Assembly (NCBI GenBank): GCA_029204225.1
Contig: CM055102.1
Coordinates: 25,956,922 to 26,020,921, forward strand
Source of the DNA: Diphasiastrum complanatum
Taxonomy: Eukaryota > Streptophyta > Lycopodiopsida > Lycopodiales > Lycopodiaceae
Reading direction: 5' to 3'
Length of the DNA stretch: 64,000 nt
Below, piece after piece: positions 1 through 12,059 of the stretch (position 1 is the first letter of the stretch; each line of letters opens with the position of its first letter). Under the pieces are notes generated by a model. That model did no database searches, was not told the DNA's origin, and worked only from the letters and a program-made list of their open reading frames with translations. The translations under genes and the position numbers were made by a program.

Positions 1-1560
1 ATTAAGATTTGGATAGACTCCCGATGCTGTTGGTATATCGTTCAATGGCATAGAATCAGCATGTATTGGATCCACGACTGGTTCTTTCTGCTTATGTGCT
101 CTGGTGACAACCATCAAGGGTGCACTTGGTTTATTCTGAGCTACTAGTCTTTGCTTGATTGTTATCAAATTTACAGGTGCTATAGCTGGTGGTGGTTTCG
201 TTCTTGCTAGAAAATCTTTATAGCAATGCCCATAGCCACAGTCACGACATAATGGTACAATTTTTTTTTATTTGGACATTTTGCAACTCTGTGATTTTCT
301 CCGCATGCAAAGCATCCAAGTGGTGCTCTGGTCCAATTTCTAGAGGCTTGTTGTTGAGCGACAACATAAAGCATACTGTTATGAAGATCCACCTGAAGAT
401 CCACTTGCTTGATCATTTCCATAGTTCCATTGCTCAGCACTTTCCTAAGGTTCGGGTTCCATCAAATTGGCAGGAGGAGCGGAGTGCTTTGGTGGGGCAG
501 GTAAAGTTAAACGTTCTGGATATCCAAGAGCAGGTTGTCGAGGTCTTGCTGCTGGATTTCCTCCATACTGTGGTTCTCGATATCCCATTTGTGCATATCG
601 TTGCTGAATTATCCGAGGGTTGAATTGCAAAAAACAGTCTCATGGTCAGGTGAATTACACAGATGGCAAACACTGATTTCCATTCGTTTTTTCAATTGAG
701 GACACTCGTTCACTGTGTGATTTCCTGTACAATTAGAACACCAGACATTTTCCCTGGTAGGAAAAGTCTTTGCAAACTTCTCAGGTTCCTTGTTCGCTTG
801 TCCGTGGAAATTTTCCAATGCTTTGATCTTCTCATCAAATTGTGACTGCAACTTTTTTATCTGTTTTTGCTGGTTCTTCCCAAGTTTCTCAAACTCATTG
901 AGCATCATTTCTGCAATAGCGTTGGCATTCGTTGATGCAACAGTGGTAGATGTCGTAGTGGTCTGCCCTGCAGTATATGGCAACATACTGATATTTGGCT
1001 CATCGTCTGAATCTTCATCCTCCTCCAGAATTGCATCGTCCATAGCATTTTGCAAGAGTGCATACTCATTATGGCGTTTCAGCTCACGTCTGATCCTTTT
1101 AGGTAGGCCTGATAAAAACCACATAATCATGGCATTCTCGTTAATTAGTTCAGGTTCGATTCAGATCTGAGACATTTCACCCGTTCAATGTAATCTCGAA
1201 CCATTTCTCGTTTTCCCGTTTTAATTTTACTTAAAAGTAGGAAAAGGTCTTCCATAAACTTCCGCGGTTTGAATCGTGGATGAGGGCTTGTTTAACAACC
1301 TCCCAATCTGTACGTTCAGTTTCATCTTGATTATAGTACCAATCTTGTGCTGCACCTGTTAAGGCCATAAGAAACAACTTAAGTTTATCTTGAGGATAAA
1401 TCTCGCCATAGACTTCACAGGATTCAGCATAGATATGAAGAAATCTAACTGGATCTGTTAATCCATTATATTTGGGTAGATCCAATTGGGTTGCTCTTCT
1501 AACAATAATTGGATTGACTTCCTGTGGAGCACCTCCAGGAGCACCTCCAGGGGCAGCCAT
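1..1560 (-). pseudogene. Ty3/gypsy gag polyprotein, broken
   Basis: Capsid/nucleocapsid precursor of an LTR retrotransposon, read leftwards from a Met at 1,560 (MAAPGGAPGG...). The first 109 residues are a typical Retrotrans_gag domain (LPKYNGLTDPVRFLHIY, then QDWYYNQDETE). Further along come an acidic stretch, a short coiled coil, and three CX2CX4HX4C zinc knuckles: CSNCTGNHTVNEC and CHLCNSPDHETVFC (about 610-760) and CFACGENHRVAKC (about 290-340). The frame is broken near 1,231, 620 and 210, so it is not translatable as one protein. An open frame continues leftwards past position 1, so protease and pol should lie outside the window. The LTR and PBS to the right (2,774-3,513) belong to the same element. 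The gypsy gag call is secure; the clade is not. Confidence 0.85.
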
Positions 1561-2773
1561 TTTTACAAATTTAGATCAAATAGATAATGAGATTGGATCT
1601 AGATTTTTCAATAAAAAAACTATTTCAGATCAGATTTGCTAGATCTATTCCACTTTTCAAGAATCTGATTCTATGAAAAAGTTTTCGAAATTCGATCAAT
1701 CGATACTTCTCAAAAATGATAAATCTCTTAGAATCCAAATCAGAATATATCAGATTTGATCCAAATTTTGACAGAGACTTGATCTGGAAAATCAGAAATT
1801 AAAAATAGGATTGGCGAAGGTTCACTAGGCGAAAGCTGGCTCGGCGAAGGTTCAACAATGTTATTTTGGGAAAAAAAACTCTCTGAACAACTTTTCTGAC
1901 AATTTCTTGGGAAATAACTTTCGTCGTCCTCTCAGGTGAAAGATCTGACACAGATACAACTATGGAAAAATGGACGAAGTTTTTTGACACAAGAAATTAT
2001 AGTTTCTGTAGTCTGGCGAGGGTAAACTTCAAGATATTTTGTGATCTGATCAAGAAGAATCTTCGTTGAACTCAAAAATAGTATTTCACTATAAATAGAA
2101 TATTTTGGAAACTTGGTGAAGGTTTGGTGAAGGATCAAGAGTAATATTGGTAATTTTGCAAAAAAAATGTTTTTTTTGGCAAAAATATGACAATATGACA
2201 ACTGATCCTCTGAAACCCTTTCTATTTTTGGTATTATTCTTCGCCGACCTAGCAGTAGATAGATCTGAATCACACCTAAGCATAGTGAATCGGGCAAAGG
2301 TTCTTTTTTTTTTTTTATTTTTAGGGTTTTTGTGATTTTTTGGTGTTTTTTTTGACGGTTTTTTTGATGTTTTTGGAAATCTGCTAGGAATTAATCTTCG
2401 CCCTTAAAACTGAAGGTTCTGTAAACAAAACCGAAGATGTCTGCAACTCGGCGAAGGTTTTTTGAATGAGGATAAAAAGTTCTAAGCCCTGATGTCGCTT
2501 TTTGCCTCTTTTTGACCAAATCTGACAGATTTGACTGATTTTTATTATTTTCTCTGATATCTTAGATCCGAATAAATCTTAAGATTGGTGATCTGAATAG
2601 CTTTCCCTGTTTAACAATCAAATTAGATTTCAAACAAGCAAATCCACTCCAATCAAGTAAAATCAATTCCAAACTAACTCTAAATGCAGATCTAACACTA
2701 TTCATGCCACGACAAGATGGCTAATGCAAGCTAACCATCCAACAATCATGCTGCAAACTGAAAAATTGGCATA
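1561..2773 (-). other. Gypsy element leader between gag and PBS
   Basis: Non-coding, AT-rich leader of the minus-strand gypsy element. It contains several scattered variants of a GGCGAAGGTTC-like motif (about 1,813-1,855, 2,015, 2,115-2,130, 2,450) in both senses, plus homopolymer T tracts near 2,300-2,360. No credible ORF. Confidence 0.6.
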
Positions 2774-2793
2774 GCTCTTCGGCAGTGGCGCCA
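2774..2793 (-). other. Gypsy primer binding site (TGGCGCC type)
   Basis: On the minus strand this reads TGGCGCCACTGCCGAAGAGC, beginning four bases after the 3' end of the LTR. A TGGCGCC start is the pattern of plant gypsy elements that prime on a tRNA other than initiator Met. The exact tRNA cannot be fixed from this sequence. Confidence 0.75.
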
Positions 2794-2797
2794 AAAT

Positions 2798-3513
2798 TGT
2801 AGTGGGTTTCTTTCCTTGCCTAACCTGAATCCAAGATCTAGTCAATCTAGCATCAAAGAGACAAAGCTAGTTGTCACGCGTAGGTTTGTTCCCATGAGAG
2901 CGATAGTATAGTTCAGATTTCAACATGAATGGAGGATCCAAACCTAACTCTAACATCCATTAACACTACGATCCACAACAAAGATAACTTACTATTTCTC
3001 TTTCTCTCTTTCTCTCTCATAAAAAGTATAATAACATGCAATTCCAATAACAATCAGATCCAACAATTAGCAAAAACCAAAGAAAGCATGAGAGATGGAG
3101 AAGGAAAGAAGAAGAGCAAGGACATTCATCAATCCATTTCTGAAAAGAACCAATCTGCTCTATTGAAATGAGAAAATGAACATGAGGAGCAACTCGAGTT
3201 GGTCTCTTTTTATAGTAGAGAGGAGGACTCTGGCCTCTGAATCCTATTGGTCCATTCTTGCCTCTCTTTTTATTCAAATTTACAAAAGTGTGGGAACCAT
3301 TAAAATTGGATGGAAACCCAACTTTATTCACTAACTTGACATTTAGGGCCTGTGACATTAAAAGTTCTGCAAAAAGGTCTAAAGTCCTTTTATTGACTTC
3401 CTAATTAATCAAATATGTGATCATCGGGTTGGACTTACACATGCAGGGTGCCAAATCCCTCTCACTTATTAACTAGGGTTAGGGTTGCCTTGGGATCCAC
3501 AAACCCTCCAACA
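2798..3513 (-). repeat. 5' LTR of minus-strand gypsy element
   Basis: 716 bp with TG...CA ends (minus strand: TGTTGGAGGG ... CCCACTACA). It carries a TATAAAAA box at 3,207-3,214 and a pyrimidine-rich stretch downstream. Diverged copies of the same LTR family lie at 32,735 and 34,407 on the plus strand. Its outer end abuts a copia RNase H reading frame at 3,514, so the element inserted into that copia copy. Confidence 0.8.
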
Positions 3514-3850
3514 TATGCCTTAAGCCAATTCTCTTCCAATCCTGGCATGGCACATTGGCAAATGGCAAAACGAATCCTGCAATATTTGAAGGGTACCCAA
3601 AAAATGAGATTCACCTACAAAGCTGACAACGAAAGAAAAGGATTCGAGCTGCACCACTATAGTGATGCAAGCTGGGCGAGCTGCAAAGATGACAACAAGT
3701 CCGTAACTAGAGGATGTTCAATAGCATGCGGATCATCAATCAACTGGATATGCAAAAAGCAAACCTTGGTAGCCCAATCCTCATGCCAAACCGAAATTAA
3801 TGGGTTAATGGTAGTGCAATCTATTATCGGGAAAGGTACTCTGATGTAGT
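3514..3850 (+). pseudogene. Ty1/copia RT-RNase H fragment
   Basis: Translation begins YALSQFSSNPGMAHW, continues through RILQYLKGTQ, then a Y-S-D-A-S-W-A motif and a CKKQTLVAQSS stretch, the signature of the copia RT/RNase H connection. The reading frame starts exactly at the outer end of the gypsy LTR, which cut it. The C-terminal part (after QTEING) no longer matches a standard RNase H and ends at a stop near 3,847. It is a relic. Confidence 0.75.
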
Positions 3851-4190
3851 CAAGTGTGGTTCATGTTAACAAGAGGTTACTATTTCTTCAAGTGCCATAA
3901 AACCATTGCCAAATAGTTCATTATTCGAATTCCAGCAAACCCATCACATCATTGTACATGTTTCATAAAACTTCCTTACGTTACAGTCATCATCATTGTA
4001 TGAGTTATAGTTTTATTAAGCAAAAGCTATCTCAAATCCATCATTAGTATCCTAGCATACAACTAAAACAAATCATTTGCTTATAGGGTGGCCTCATGTA
4101 GAGAGTTACATGCTCATTTTGAGCAGAAAACCCGATCATAAAAACATCATGCATGCACAAGGTGATCATTCTTATCAACTATCATACAAA
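3786..4190 (+). repeat. Dispersed repeat, inverted copy at 42,150-42,550
   Basis: This stretch and the reverse complement of about 42,150-42,550 are the same sequence with scattered differences (shared strings such as CATGCATGCACAAGGTGATCA). It follows the copia RNase H relic and probably comes from the same element. No ORF is conserved. Confidence 0.7.
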
Positions 4191-4523
4191 ACAAGTTCAG
4201 AGGACCTGATTTCAGCCTAGATTAATTAGATCTCATGACCCTATGTCAAATCTAATCAATGGCACTCAATCTTGGTAGCTTATTGTAAGATTTACACCAA
4301 AAATTACATAAAAAGCTTACAAATTGAATTTGTACCATGCATCAAATGCAGGTTCAGAGGTTCCCACATGTGTGAAAAGTATAGATTTGGATCCCTACCA
4401 AGTTTGGGATCAAATCCCCTCACCAAAATCAAGATTCTAGCTGCCCTCTCAATACTAGCTTTTAGCACCAAAACTTGCTAAAAATTGCTTTGCTTTTGAT
4501 TAATGGTTAATGCTGTTGTACTT

Positions 4524-4536
4524 GGCTCTGATACCA
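4524..4536 (-). other. Copia primer binding site (initiator Met type)
   Basis: Plus-strand GGCTCTGATACCA is, on the minus strand, TGGTATCAGAGCC, the classic PBS of plant copia elements. It directly abuts the LTR that starts at 4,537. The internal region of this element would lie to the left but is lost or truncated. Confidence 0.85.
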
Positions 4537-5234
4537 TGTGAAAGTACAGTACATTAGGACCATAAATGGATTTACTAAAGATCCACAAGAGTGATTGGAT
4601 GCTTGCTTAACAATCTATCAAAACACCAGTCATCGAAAAGTTGATCTAGATTGGCAATTTGACAAACAACAAGCATTAACAATCAAAAACATTGATCAAC
4701 ATTGAAATCCGAGCCCACACATGTGTACTACAGGCTGTACTATGGCCTTCAAGCTGAGAAACAAGTAGAAATTAAGTTGGTTGCATTTGGATCACAAAAA
4801 CTCAACGTACATAGTGGAGTAGTTGGAGATTGCCAATGAGCTCCAAAAAAAATCTTCTTCTCACTATGAGAGCTTGGAATACATACCAAATTCGACTTCC
4901 TTTTGAAGTTAGGTGGATTTTCAGCATGTAATAAGGAAGTTAACTCAACCTTTTTGCCCTAAAATGAAACCCTAGTCTATTTCCTAGAGTCATGCTTGGT
5001 AGATACCTAGTTGGTCAATTTTCACCTTAAATCTAGGATTTAGGTCCTATAAACTAGGAATCACTACCAAAATGACATGACCAACCCTATGGACTTGACC
5101 TAACCTACATTAGGAGTGGATTGCCATGTGGCATCTTGGTCTCACATGTGTGGAATCCACTTATGTACAAAATTTACATTATACTACATGGTTTTTGATC
5201 AAGCTAGATTTGCCAATTTTGGCAATTCTTCACA
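4537..5234 (-). repeat. Copia LTR adjoining the PBS
   Basis: 698 bp; on the minus strand it starts TGTGAAGAATTGCC and ends TTTCACA. Because the PBS sits at its left edge it is a 5' LTR of a minus-strand element. Its right edge falls in the protease coding region of another copia copy (5,235 on). Related LTRs lie at 7,944-8,589, 11,271-11,917 and up to 12,878, with a fragment at 45,570-45,910. Confidence 0.75.
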
Positions 5235-6332
5235 CTACACTCTTCATCACTTGTAGTAAAGACAAAATTTTTAGCATCATTGAATGAGTGTAATATTGAG
5301 AAAATATCCTTTTCACAAGATATGTGGGAGCTAGCCCCACTATCAATCCACCAAGTGTCTCTTGAATTGCTATTATTTGTTGGTGAGGATGATGCCATCA
5401 AGAATACATCAACTTCATCCTCCTCCTCCTCATGTGCAAGGTTTTCTTGTTTATCCTCCCCCTCTTGTGCTCTTAGCCTCTTGTAGCATTCGGATGCATA
5501 ATGCCCCTTCTTTCCACAAAAGAAATATTTTTGCTTTGACTTGTTCTTTGAACATCCTCTTCTTTGGTTTCCTTTGGATGCTTCTTCTTTCCATTGGTCT
5601 TCTTTTTGCCCTTGAATGAGAAATTGGCTTTTTCATCTCCATCCTGCAAGGACAATGAACTCATTCTTGCCTTGGTGTGGAGCATCATACACTCTTCAAC
5701 CACTAATACACTGTGAAGTTTTTCTATAGTTGGCAGAGCGTCTTGGATGGCAAAACTTTGGACCAAATTTGCAAAGTCATCTCCTAGACCATTAAGGACA
5801 ATTTGTACAAGCTCTCCATCGTGAATCTTCTCTCCAATGAAAGGCAACTCCCTATTTAGAGACTTGATTCTAAGCACATAGTCTTGTGCACTCTCCTCAT
5901 TTTTTCTCATGCTTTGCAAAATCTGATTGTTAAGCATGAACACTCTAGAAGTGTTGCTACATTCATAGATTGAATTTAAAGACTCCCAAGCCTCTTTAGC
6001 ACTAGTACATGCTGATACTTCTCTCAACGAATCATTGCTCACATTCATCTTCACACAATGAAGTGAAAGCCTAGATCTCTTCTTGTATCTAGCTAACTCT
6101 TGTGCACCTAGAGGTTCATCTTCATCTTCAATCAGAAAATCATAAAGGTCTTGGAGCACCATGAGTGTCTCCATCCTAACCTTCCAAATAGCATAATAGT
6201 AGAATTTAATTTCTCACTAGCTTCTAGAAGGTATGCTCCAATAGATCCCATCTTACTAGTAGATTCTACACGCAAGAAATAGATTTGATTGACTTTGAAA
6301 CTCACAAAGGTCTCACACTTGTAGTGTTTCAC
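5204..6332 (-). pseudogene. Copia gag-protease fragment (copy 1)
   Basis: Read leftwards from about 6,332. The gag (UBN2-type) domain includes GAYLLEASEKLNSTNYAIW, CTSAKEAWESLNSIYECSN, LNNQILQSMRKNEESAQDY and QIVLNGLGDDFANLVQSF. A lysine-rich linker and a degenerate zinc knuckle follow (CGKKGHYASEC, first Cys replaced by Tyr), then the aspartic protease start WWIDSGASSHIS. The frame shifts near 6,190, 5,480 and 5,400. The protease is cut off by the LTR ending at 5,234. The gag portion is duplicated at 8,594-9,241. Confidence 0.85.
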
Positions 6333-6384
6333 TCAAATTAGATTTATATTCCAACAAATGGACTTATAACCTTAGTTCTAGCAC

Positions 6385-6800
6385 TCTCTCACAAAGTTGG
6401 AATGAAGATAAGATGCTGTGAAATCTACTTATTATCAAATCTTGCCAATTTTCACTCTATTGACTACTCTTGAGAAAATCAATGAACACAAAAGGAAGTT
6501 AACTTGGCTCTCTTGCCCTAATTGCAACCCTAGCCTAATTCCTAGAGTCATGCCTAGTAGGTGACTAGTTGGTCAAATTTTCATCTTAAACTTGGGTGTA
6601 GGTCCTATAATCTAGGAATCACTACCAAAATGACATGACCAACTTTTTACACTTGATCAAACCTATAGTAGGGTAGGTTTCCCATGTGGCTCCATGGCCT
6701 CACATGTGTGGGACCCACTTGTGTACACAATTTACACTATTCTACATGGTTTTTGATCAAGCTAGATTTGCCAATTTTTGACAATTTCTCACGTTCTTGA
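6385..6800 (-). repeat. Truncated copia LTR fragment
   Basis: Shares a run of about 300 bp with the right part of the LTR at 4,537-5,234, including the stretch around CACTACCAAAATGACATGACC and the end ATTTGCCAATTTTTGACAATT. The copy in unit 2 of the tandem duplication is at about 9,300-9,700. Confidence 0.65.
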
Positions 6801-7943
6801 TGACATCTACATCCTCACCAACAAGCAATGGCAATTCAAGAGATTTTGAAGATAATGTTGGCTTGGTATTTCCATGCAAATAATATTTGAAAATAAATAA
6901 GTTTCTTTATCAACCTAACATTTGCATGAAGATTGCAAATATGCACATTCTTCAAAGGATTTGATAAAATGGGCTTCCAATTTGGATCGACATTTTTTTT
7001 TTCTGTAATACTTTTCAATATCATCTGCCAAATGTCATTCTACATTGAAGTCCTGAATTTTAAAAACATTGAAAACTCCACCATACATATGCTCGTTGAC
7101 GATCTTTGAGTAAGATATTCTACAAAATATTCATGATACTATATCATGACCTTCTTTCAAAATCCATTGAGAAAATAAGTTAGACTGAGCTCAAATACTA
7201 TTGTATTAACCACAAATCATGCTAGTTAATTATTGTAATCTGATGATAAAAAGAATTATCTAAGAACTTGCCAACCACTAGATGTCATTTTCAGACTGGA
7301 CGTTGAAATTGAAATCTCCTTAATCTCTTGTTTGTGCAAGTGCACCGTTTATGAAAGTTACACTACCATTTCCATCTTCTGCCGTTTAACCATTTCTAAC
7401 TCATCTAAGTTCGGTAGTATGACTGTTTTATCATTTATTGTTTCAAATGTTATATTATAGATGCAACCATGCATTTCAATAATCGTTTTACATATTTTTA
7501 GATGAATTAAAAGCTATAGATCTTTTTCAATTTGATATGTCTCCTGAATCTAAAATGGGATACCAATAATATTATGCATTCTTTTATTTAAGTTATTTTG
7601 CTCTTGCTTCAAGTGATATGACCTTGGAATAGGTACTTCTATTATTTGAACTGGCTTAAATGCTTCTCTATAAGTTGAAATATTGTCACATATGCTTATG
7701 TGCTTATACAGCAAAATTACAAACATCTTGGACTATAGTCTTATTTAAACTTTTATGAATGTCCACCATCAAGAACTTTGCCCTATATGAGAATTTCTAT
7801 TATTCATCAAAATGTAATAAGTAGATTTACTTGTCAATGTAAAACCCAATTTCCAATTGAGGCATTCCATATAACTAGTTGAGTTACTGTTGAGAAGAGG
7901 GATGTAACATAATACTAGTTGATATAATGCGATGATACAAAAT
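6800..7943. other. Unassigned AT-rich interval
   Basis: No open reading frame of note on either strand. It is repeated at about 9,710-11,270 as part of the tandem duplication. It may be heavily decayed retroelement sequence, but I could not place any motif. Confidence 0.5.
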
Positions 7944-8589
7944 TGTTGAAATATAGTACTAAGGACCATAAATGAGCCTACAAAAGACTCCAAGAGTGAT
8001 TGATTGATTAATACACCAATCTATTGCAAAACTAGTCACCAATTTCTTGATCTAGAAAAGCAATTATGGAACACACATTCAAGAGCAATTTAATACAATG
8101 ATCAAACATAGAAATACGATACCGCACGTGTGTGGTACGACCTTCAGTATGGCATGTTATCATAGAATGATAGTAATCAAGTTTAATTTGCAAAGCATTC
8201 ACAAAAAAAACAAGACAAATGTGGAGGAAACTCGAGATGGCCAACATGCTCTCAAAATTTTATCTCCTCATCAGGCTCTTCTCCTTTGAAGTTAGGTGAA
8301 AATCCAGCATGTAAGAAAGATCCTAATTGACATTAATTTGCCCTAATATGTCAATCTTACCTAACCCTCAAGTTATGCCAAGTTGGTGATTAGGTCAACT
8401 ACTCCATGATTTGAAAAGTTTGGTCCTACAATTTATGAAACTTGATCTACTAGCCTAACTAAACCCTATGATAGATATCTAACTACCTTAGACCTAAACT
8501 CACATGTGGGAACATACCCTCACATGTGTGGATTGCAATCTGTACCAAAAACTATGTGCAAATCAAACTAGAATTTGCCAATTTTCACA
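7944..8589 (-). repeat. Copia LTR (unit 1 copy)
   Basis: 646 bp, TGTGAAAATTGGC ... TTTCAACA on the minus strand. It is the same family as 4,537-5,234. It is followed on its right by CTCCTCAAATC, which on the minus strand is a purine-rich GATTTGAGGAG just before the LTR, as expected for the 3' LTR of a minus-strand element. Confidence 0.7.
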
Positions 8590-8593
8590 CTCC

Positions 8594-9241
8594 TCAAATC
8601 TTGCCTTGGTGTAATACACTGTGAAGTTTTTTTATAGTTGGCAAAGCGTCTTGGATGGCAAAACTTTGGACCAAATTTGCAAAGTCATTTCCTAGACCAT
8701 TAAGGACAATTTGTACAAGCTCTCCATCGTGAATCTTCTCTCCAATGGATGTCAACTCCATATTTAGAGACTTGATTATAAGCACATAGTCTTGTGCACT
8801 CTCCTCATTTTTTCTCATGCTTTGCAAAATCTGATTGTTAAGCACGAACACTCTAGAAGTGTTGCTACATTCATAGATTGAATTTAAAGACTCCCAAGCC
8901 TCTTTAGCACTAGTACATGCTGATACTTCTCTCAACAAATCATTGCTCACAATCATCTTCACACAATGAAGTGCAAGCCTAGATCTCTTCTTGTATCTAG
9001 CTAACACTTGTGCACCTAGAGGTTCATCTTCATCTTCTATCAGAAAATCATAAAGGTCTTGGAGCACCATGAGTGACTCCATCCTAACCGTCCAAATAGC
9101 ATAATTAGTAGAATTTAATTTCTCACTAGCTTCTAGAAGGTATGCTCCAATAGATCCCATCTTACTATTAGATTCTACACGCAAGAAATAGATTTGATTG
9201 ACTTTGAAACTCACAAAAGTCTCACACTTGTAGTGTTTCAC
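8594..9241 (-). pseudogene. Copia gag fragment (copy 2)
   Basis: 215 codons open from a Met at 9,241, nearly identical to the gag at 5,700-6,332 and without its early frameshift (KLNSTNYAIWTVRMESLMVL is continuous here). It stops where the tandem-duplication junction truncates it near 8,600. It lacks the zinc knuckle and protease. Confidence 0.85.
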
Positions 9242-11270
9242 TCAAATTAGATTTATATTCCAACAAATGGACATATAACCTCAGTTCTAGCACTCTCTCA
9301 CAAAGTTGGAATGAAGATAAGATGCTGTGAAATCTACTTATTATCAAATCTTGCCAATTTTCACTCTATTGACTACTCTTGAGAAAATCAATGAACACAA
9401 AAGGAAGTTAACTTGGCTCTTTTGCCCTAATTTGCAACCCTAGCCTAATTCCTAGAGTTATGTCTAGTAGGTGACTAGTTGGTCAAATTTTCATCTTAAA
9501 CTTAGGTGTAGGTCCTATAATCTAGGAATCACTACCAAAATGACATGACCAACTTTTTACACTTGATCAAACCTATAGTAGGGTAGGTTTCCAATGTGGC
9601 TCCATGGCCTCACATGTGTGGGACCCACTTGTGTACACAATTTACACTATTCTACATGGTTTTTGATCAAGCTAGATTTGCCAATTTTTGACAATTCTTC
9701 ACATTCTTGATGACATCTACATCCTCACCAACAAGCAATGGCAATTCAAGAGACTTTGAAGATAATGTTGGCTTGGTATTTCCTTGCAAATAATATTTGA
9801 AAATAAATAAGTTTCTTTATTAACCTAACATTTGCATGAAGATTGCAAATATGCACATTCTTCAAAGGATTTGATAAAATGGGCTTCCAATTTGGATCGA
9901 CATTTTTTTTTCTGTAATACTTTTCAATATCATCTGCCAAATGTCATTCTACATTGAAGTCCTGAATTTTAAAAACATTGAAAACTCCACGATACATATG
10001 CTCGTTGACGATCTTTGAGTAAGATATTCTACAAAATATTCATGATACTATGTCATGATCTTCTTTCAAAATCTATTGAGAAAATAAGTTAGACTGAGCT
10101 CAAATACTATTGTATTAACCACAAATGAAGCTAGTTAATTAGTGTAATCTGATGATAAAAAGAATTATCTAAGAAGTTGCCAACCACTAGATGTCATTTT
10201 CAGACTGGACGTTGAAATTGAAATCTCCTGAATCTCTTGTTTGTGCAAGTGCACCGTTCATGAAAGTTACACTACCCTTTCCATCTTCTGCCTTTTAAAC
10301 ATTTCTAACTCATCTAAGTTAGGTAGTATGACTGTTTTATCATTTATTGTTTCAAATGTTATATTATAGATGTAACCATGTATTTCAATAATCGTTTTAC
10401 ATCTTTTTAGATGAATTAAAAGCTATAGATCTTTTTCAATCTGATATGTCTCCTCAATCTAAAATGGGATACCAATAATATTATGCATTCTTTTATTTAA
10501 GTTATTTTGCTCTTGCTTCAAGTGATATGACCTTGGAATAGGTACTTCTATTATTTGAACTGGCTTAAATGCTTCTCTATAAGTTGAAATATTGTCACAT
10601 ATGCTTATGTGCTTATACAGCAAAATCACAAACATCTTGGACTATAGTCTTATTTAAACTTTTATGAATGTCCACCATTAGGAACTTTGCAAATTTTTAC
10701 CCTATATGAGAATTTCTATAATTCATCAAAATGTAATAAGTAGATTTACTTGTCAATATAAAACCCAATTTCCAATTGAGGCATTGTCTTTTATATTTTG
10801 ATCAGCAACCCAAGGAAAACATAATAGTTAAGAAAGAAACACAATAGCTGAAAAAAAAAATCTTGATTGTTGATTTCACTGATTGTTCTTAGCCTTCTTC
10901 TTTGACATTTCACATCTTCCAACAATTGTAAGTTCTCAGAACAAAAATAGTGCATTTGCTCATATTCTATTTTTAAATTCAAAATTATCTTTTCTAGTCA
11001 TTCTTGATTCATTTGAAGTTCTCCATTTTCTTCAAGGGTCTTCTAGACAACATAATCTCTCTCATGACAATAAGAATATATGACTCTATATTCACTTTCT
11101 AAAAATTGAATTCTTTGCATGAAAAGTGTATTTCCATAATTGTGCAATCTTTCATAATATCCTACTTAATAGTTCATCATGTTCGTTGCACATCCATATA
11201 ACTAGTTGAGTTATTGTCGAGAAGAGGGATGTAACATAATACTAGTTGATATAATGCAATGATACAAAAT

Positions 11271-11917
11271 TGTTGAAATATAGTACTACAGACCATAAAT
11301 GAGCCTACAAAAGACTCCAAGAGTGATTGATTGATTAATACACCAATCTATTGCAAAACTAGTCACCAATTTCTTGATCTAGAAAAGCAATTATGGAACA
11401 CACATTCAAGAGCAATTTAATACAATGATCAAACATAGAAATACGATACCGCACGTGTGTGGTATGGCCTCCAGTATGGCATGTTATCATAGAATGATAG
11501 TAATCAAGTTTAATTTGCAAAGCATTCACAAAAAAAAACAAGACAAATGTGGAGGAAACTCGAGATGGCCAACATGCTCTCAAAATTCTATCTCCTCATC
11601 GCGCTCTTCTCCTTTGAAGTTAGGTGAAAATCCAGCATGTAAGAAGGATCCTAATTGACATTAATTTGCTCTAATATGTCAATCTTACCTAACCCTCAAG
11701 TTATGCCAAGTTGGTGATTAGGTCAACTACTCCATGATTTGAAAAGTTTGGTCCTACAATTTATGAAACCTGATCTACTAGCCTAACTAAACCCTATGAT
11801 AGATATCTAACTACCTTAGACCTAAACTCACATGTGGGAACATACCCTCACATGTGTGGATTGCAATCTGTACCAAAAACGATATGCAAATCAAACTAGA
11901 ATTTGCCAATTTTCACA
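11271..11917 (-). repeat. Copia LTR (unit 2 copy)
   Basis: 647 bp, the duplicate of 7,944-8,589, with the same ends and the same purine-rich tract on its right (CTCCTCAAATCTAGC at 11,918 on). Confidence 0.7.
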
Positions 11918-12059
11918 CTCCTCAAATCTAGCTTGATGAAACTATGATATATCTATCTTATCTAAGAGCTAATTTTTCAATCTTGAAGAATGATTACTTT
12001 TAGAAGTATCTTAGAAAAAATCTAGCTACGAAGAAGGAACTTTTGAGACTCCAATAGAG

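Larger units (their letters stand above)
5712..11930. repeat. ~3 kb tandem duplication
   Basis: Unit 1 (about 5,712-8,600) and unit 2 (about 8,600-11,930) match along their length. Each contains the gag start, the LTR fragment after it, about 1.2 kb of unassigned AT-rich sequence and an LTR. The offset is 2,909 bp at the gag end and 3,328 bp at the LTR end. The difference is a ~410-bp block present only in unit 2 (about 10,787-11,197). The junction reads CCTCAAATC/TTGCCTTGGTG near 8,600. Confidence 0.85.

Noticed and set aside
4524..4536. tRNA gene suggested by a tRNA-complementary stretch
   Set aside because: Only the short PBS is present; no cloverleaf can be formed. The same applies at 41,003 and 45,444.
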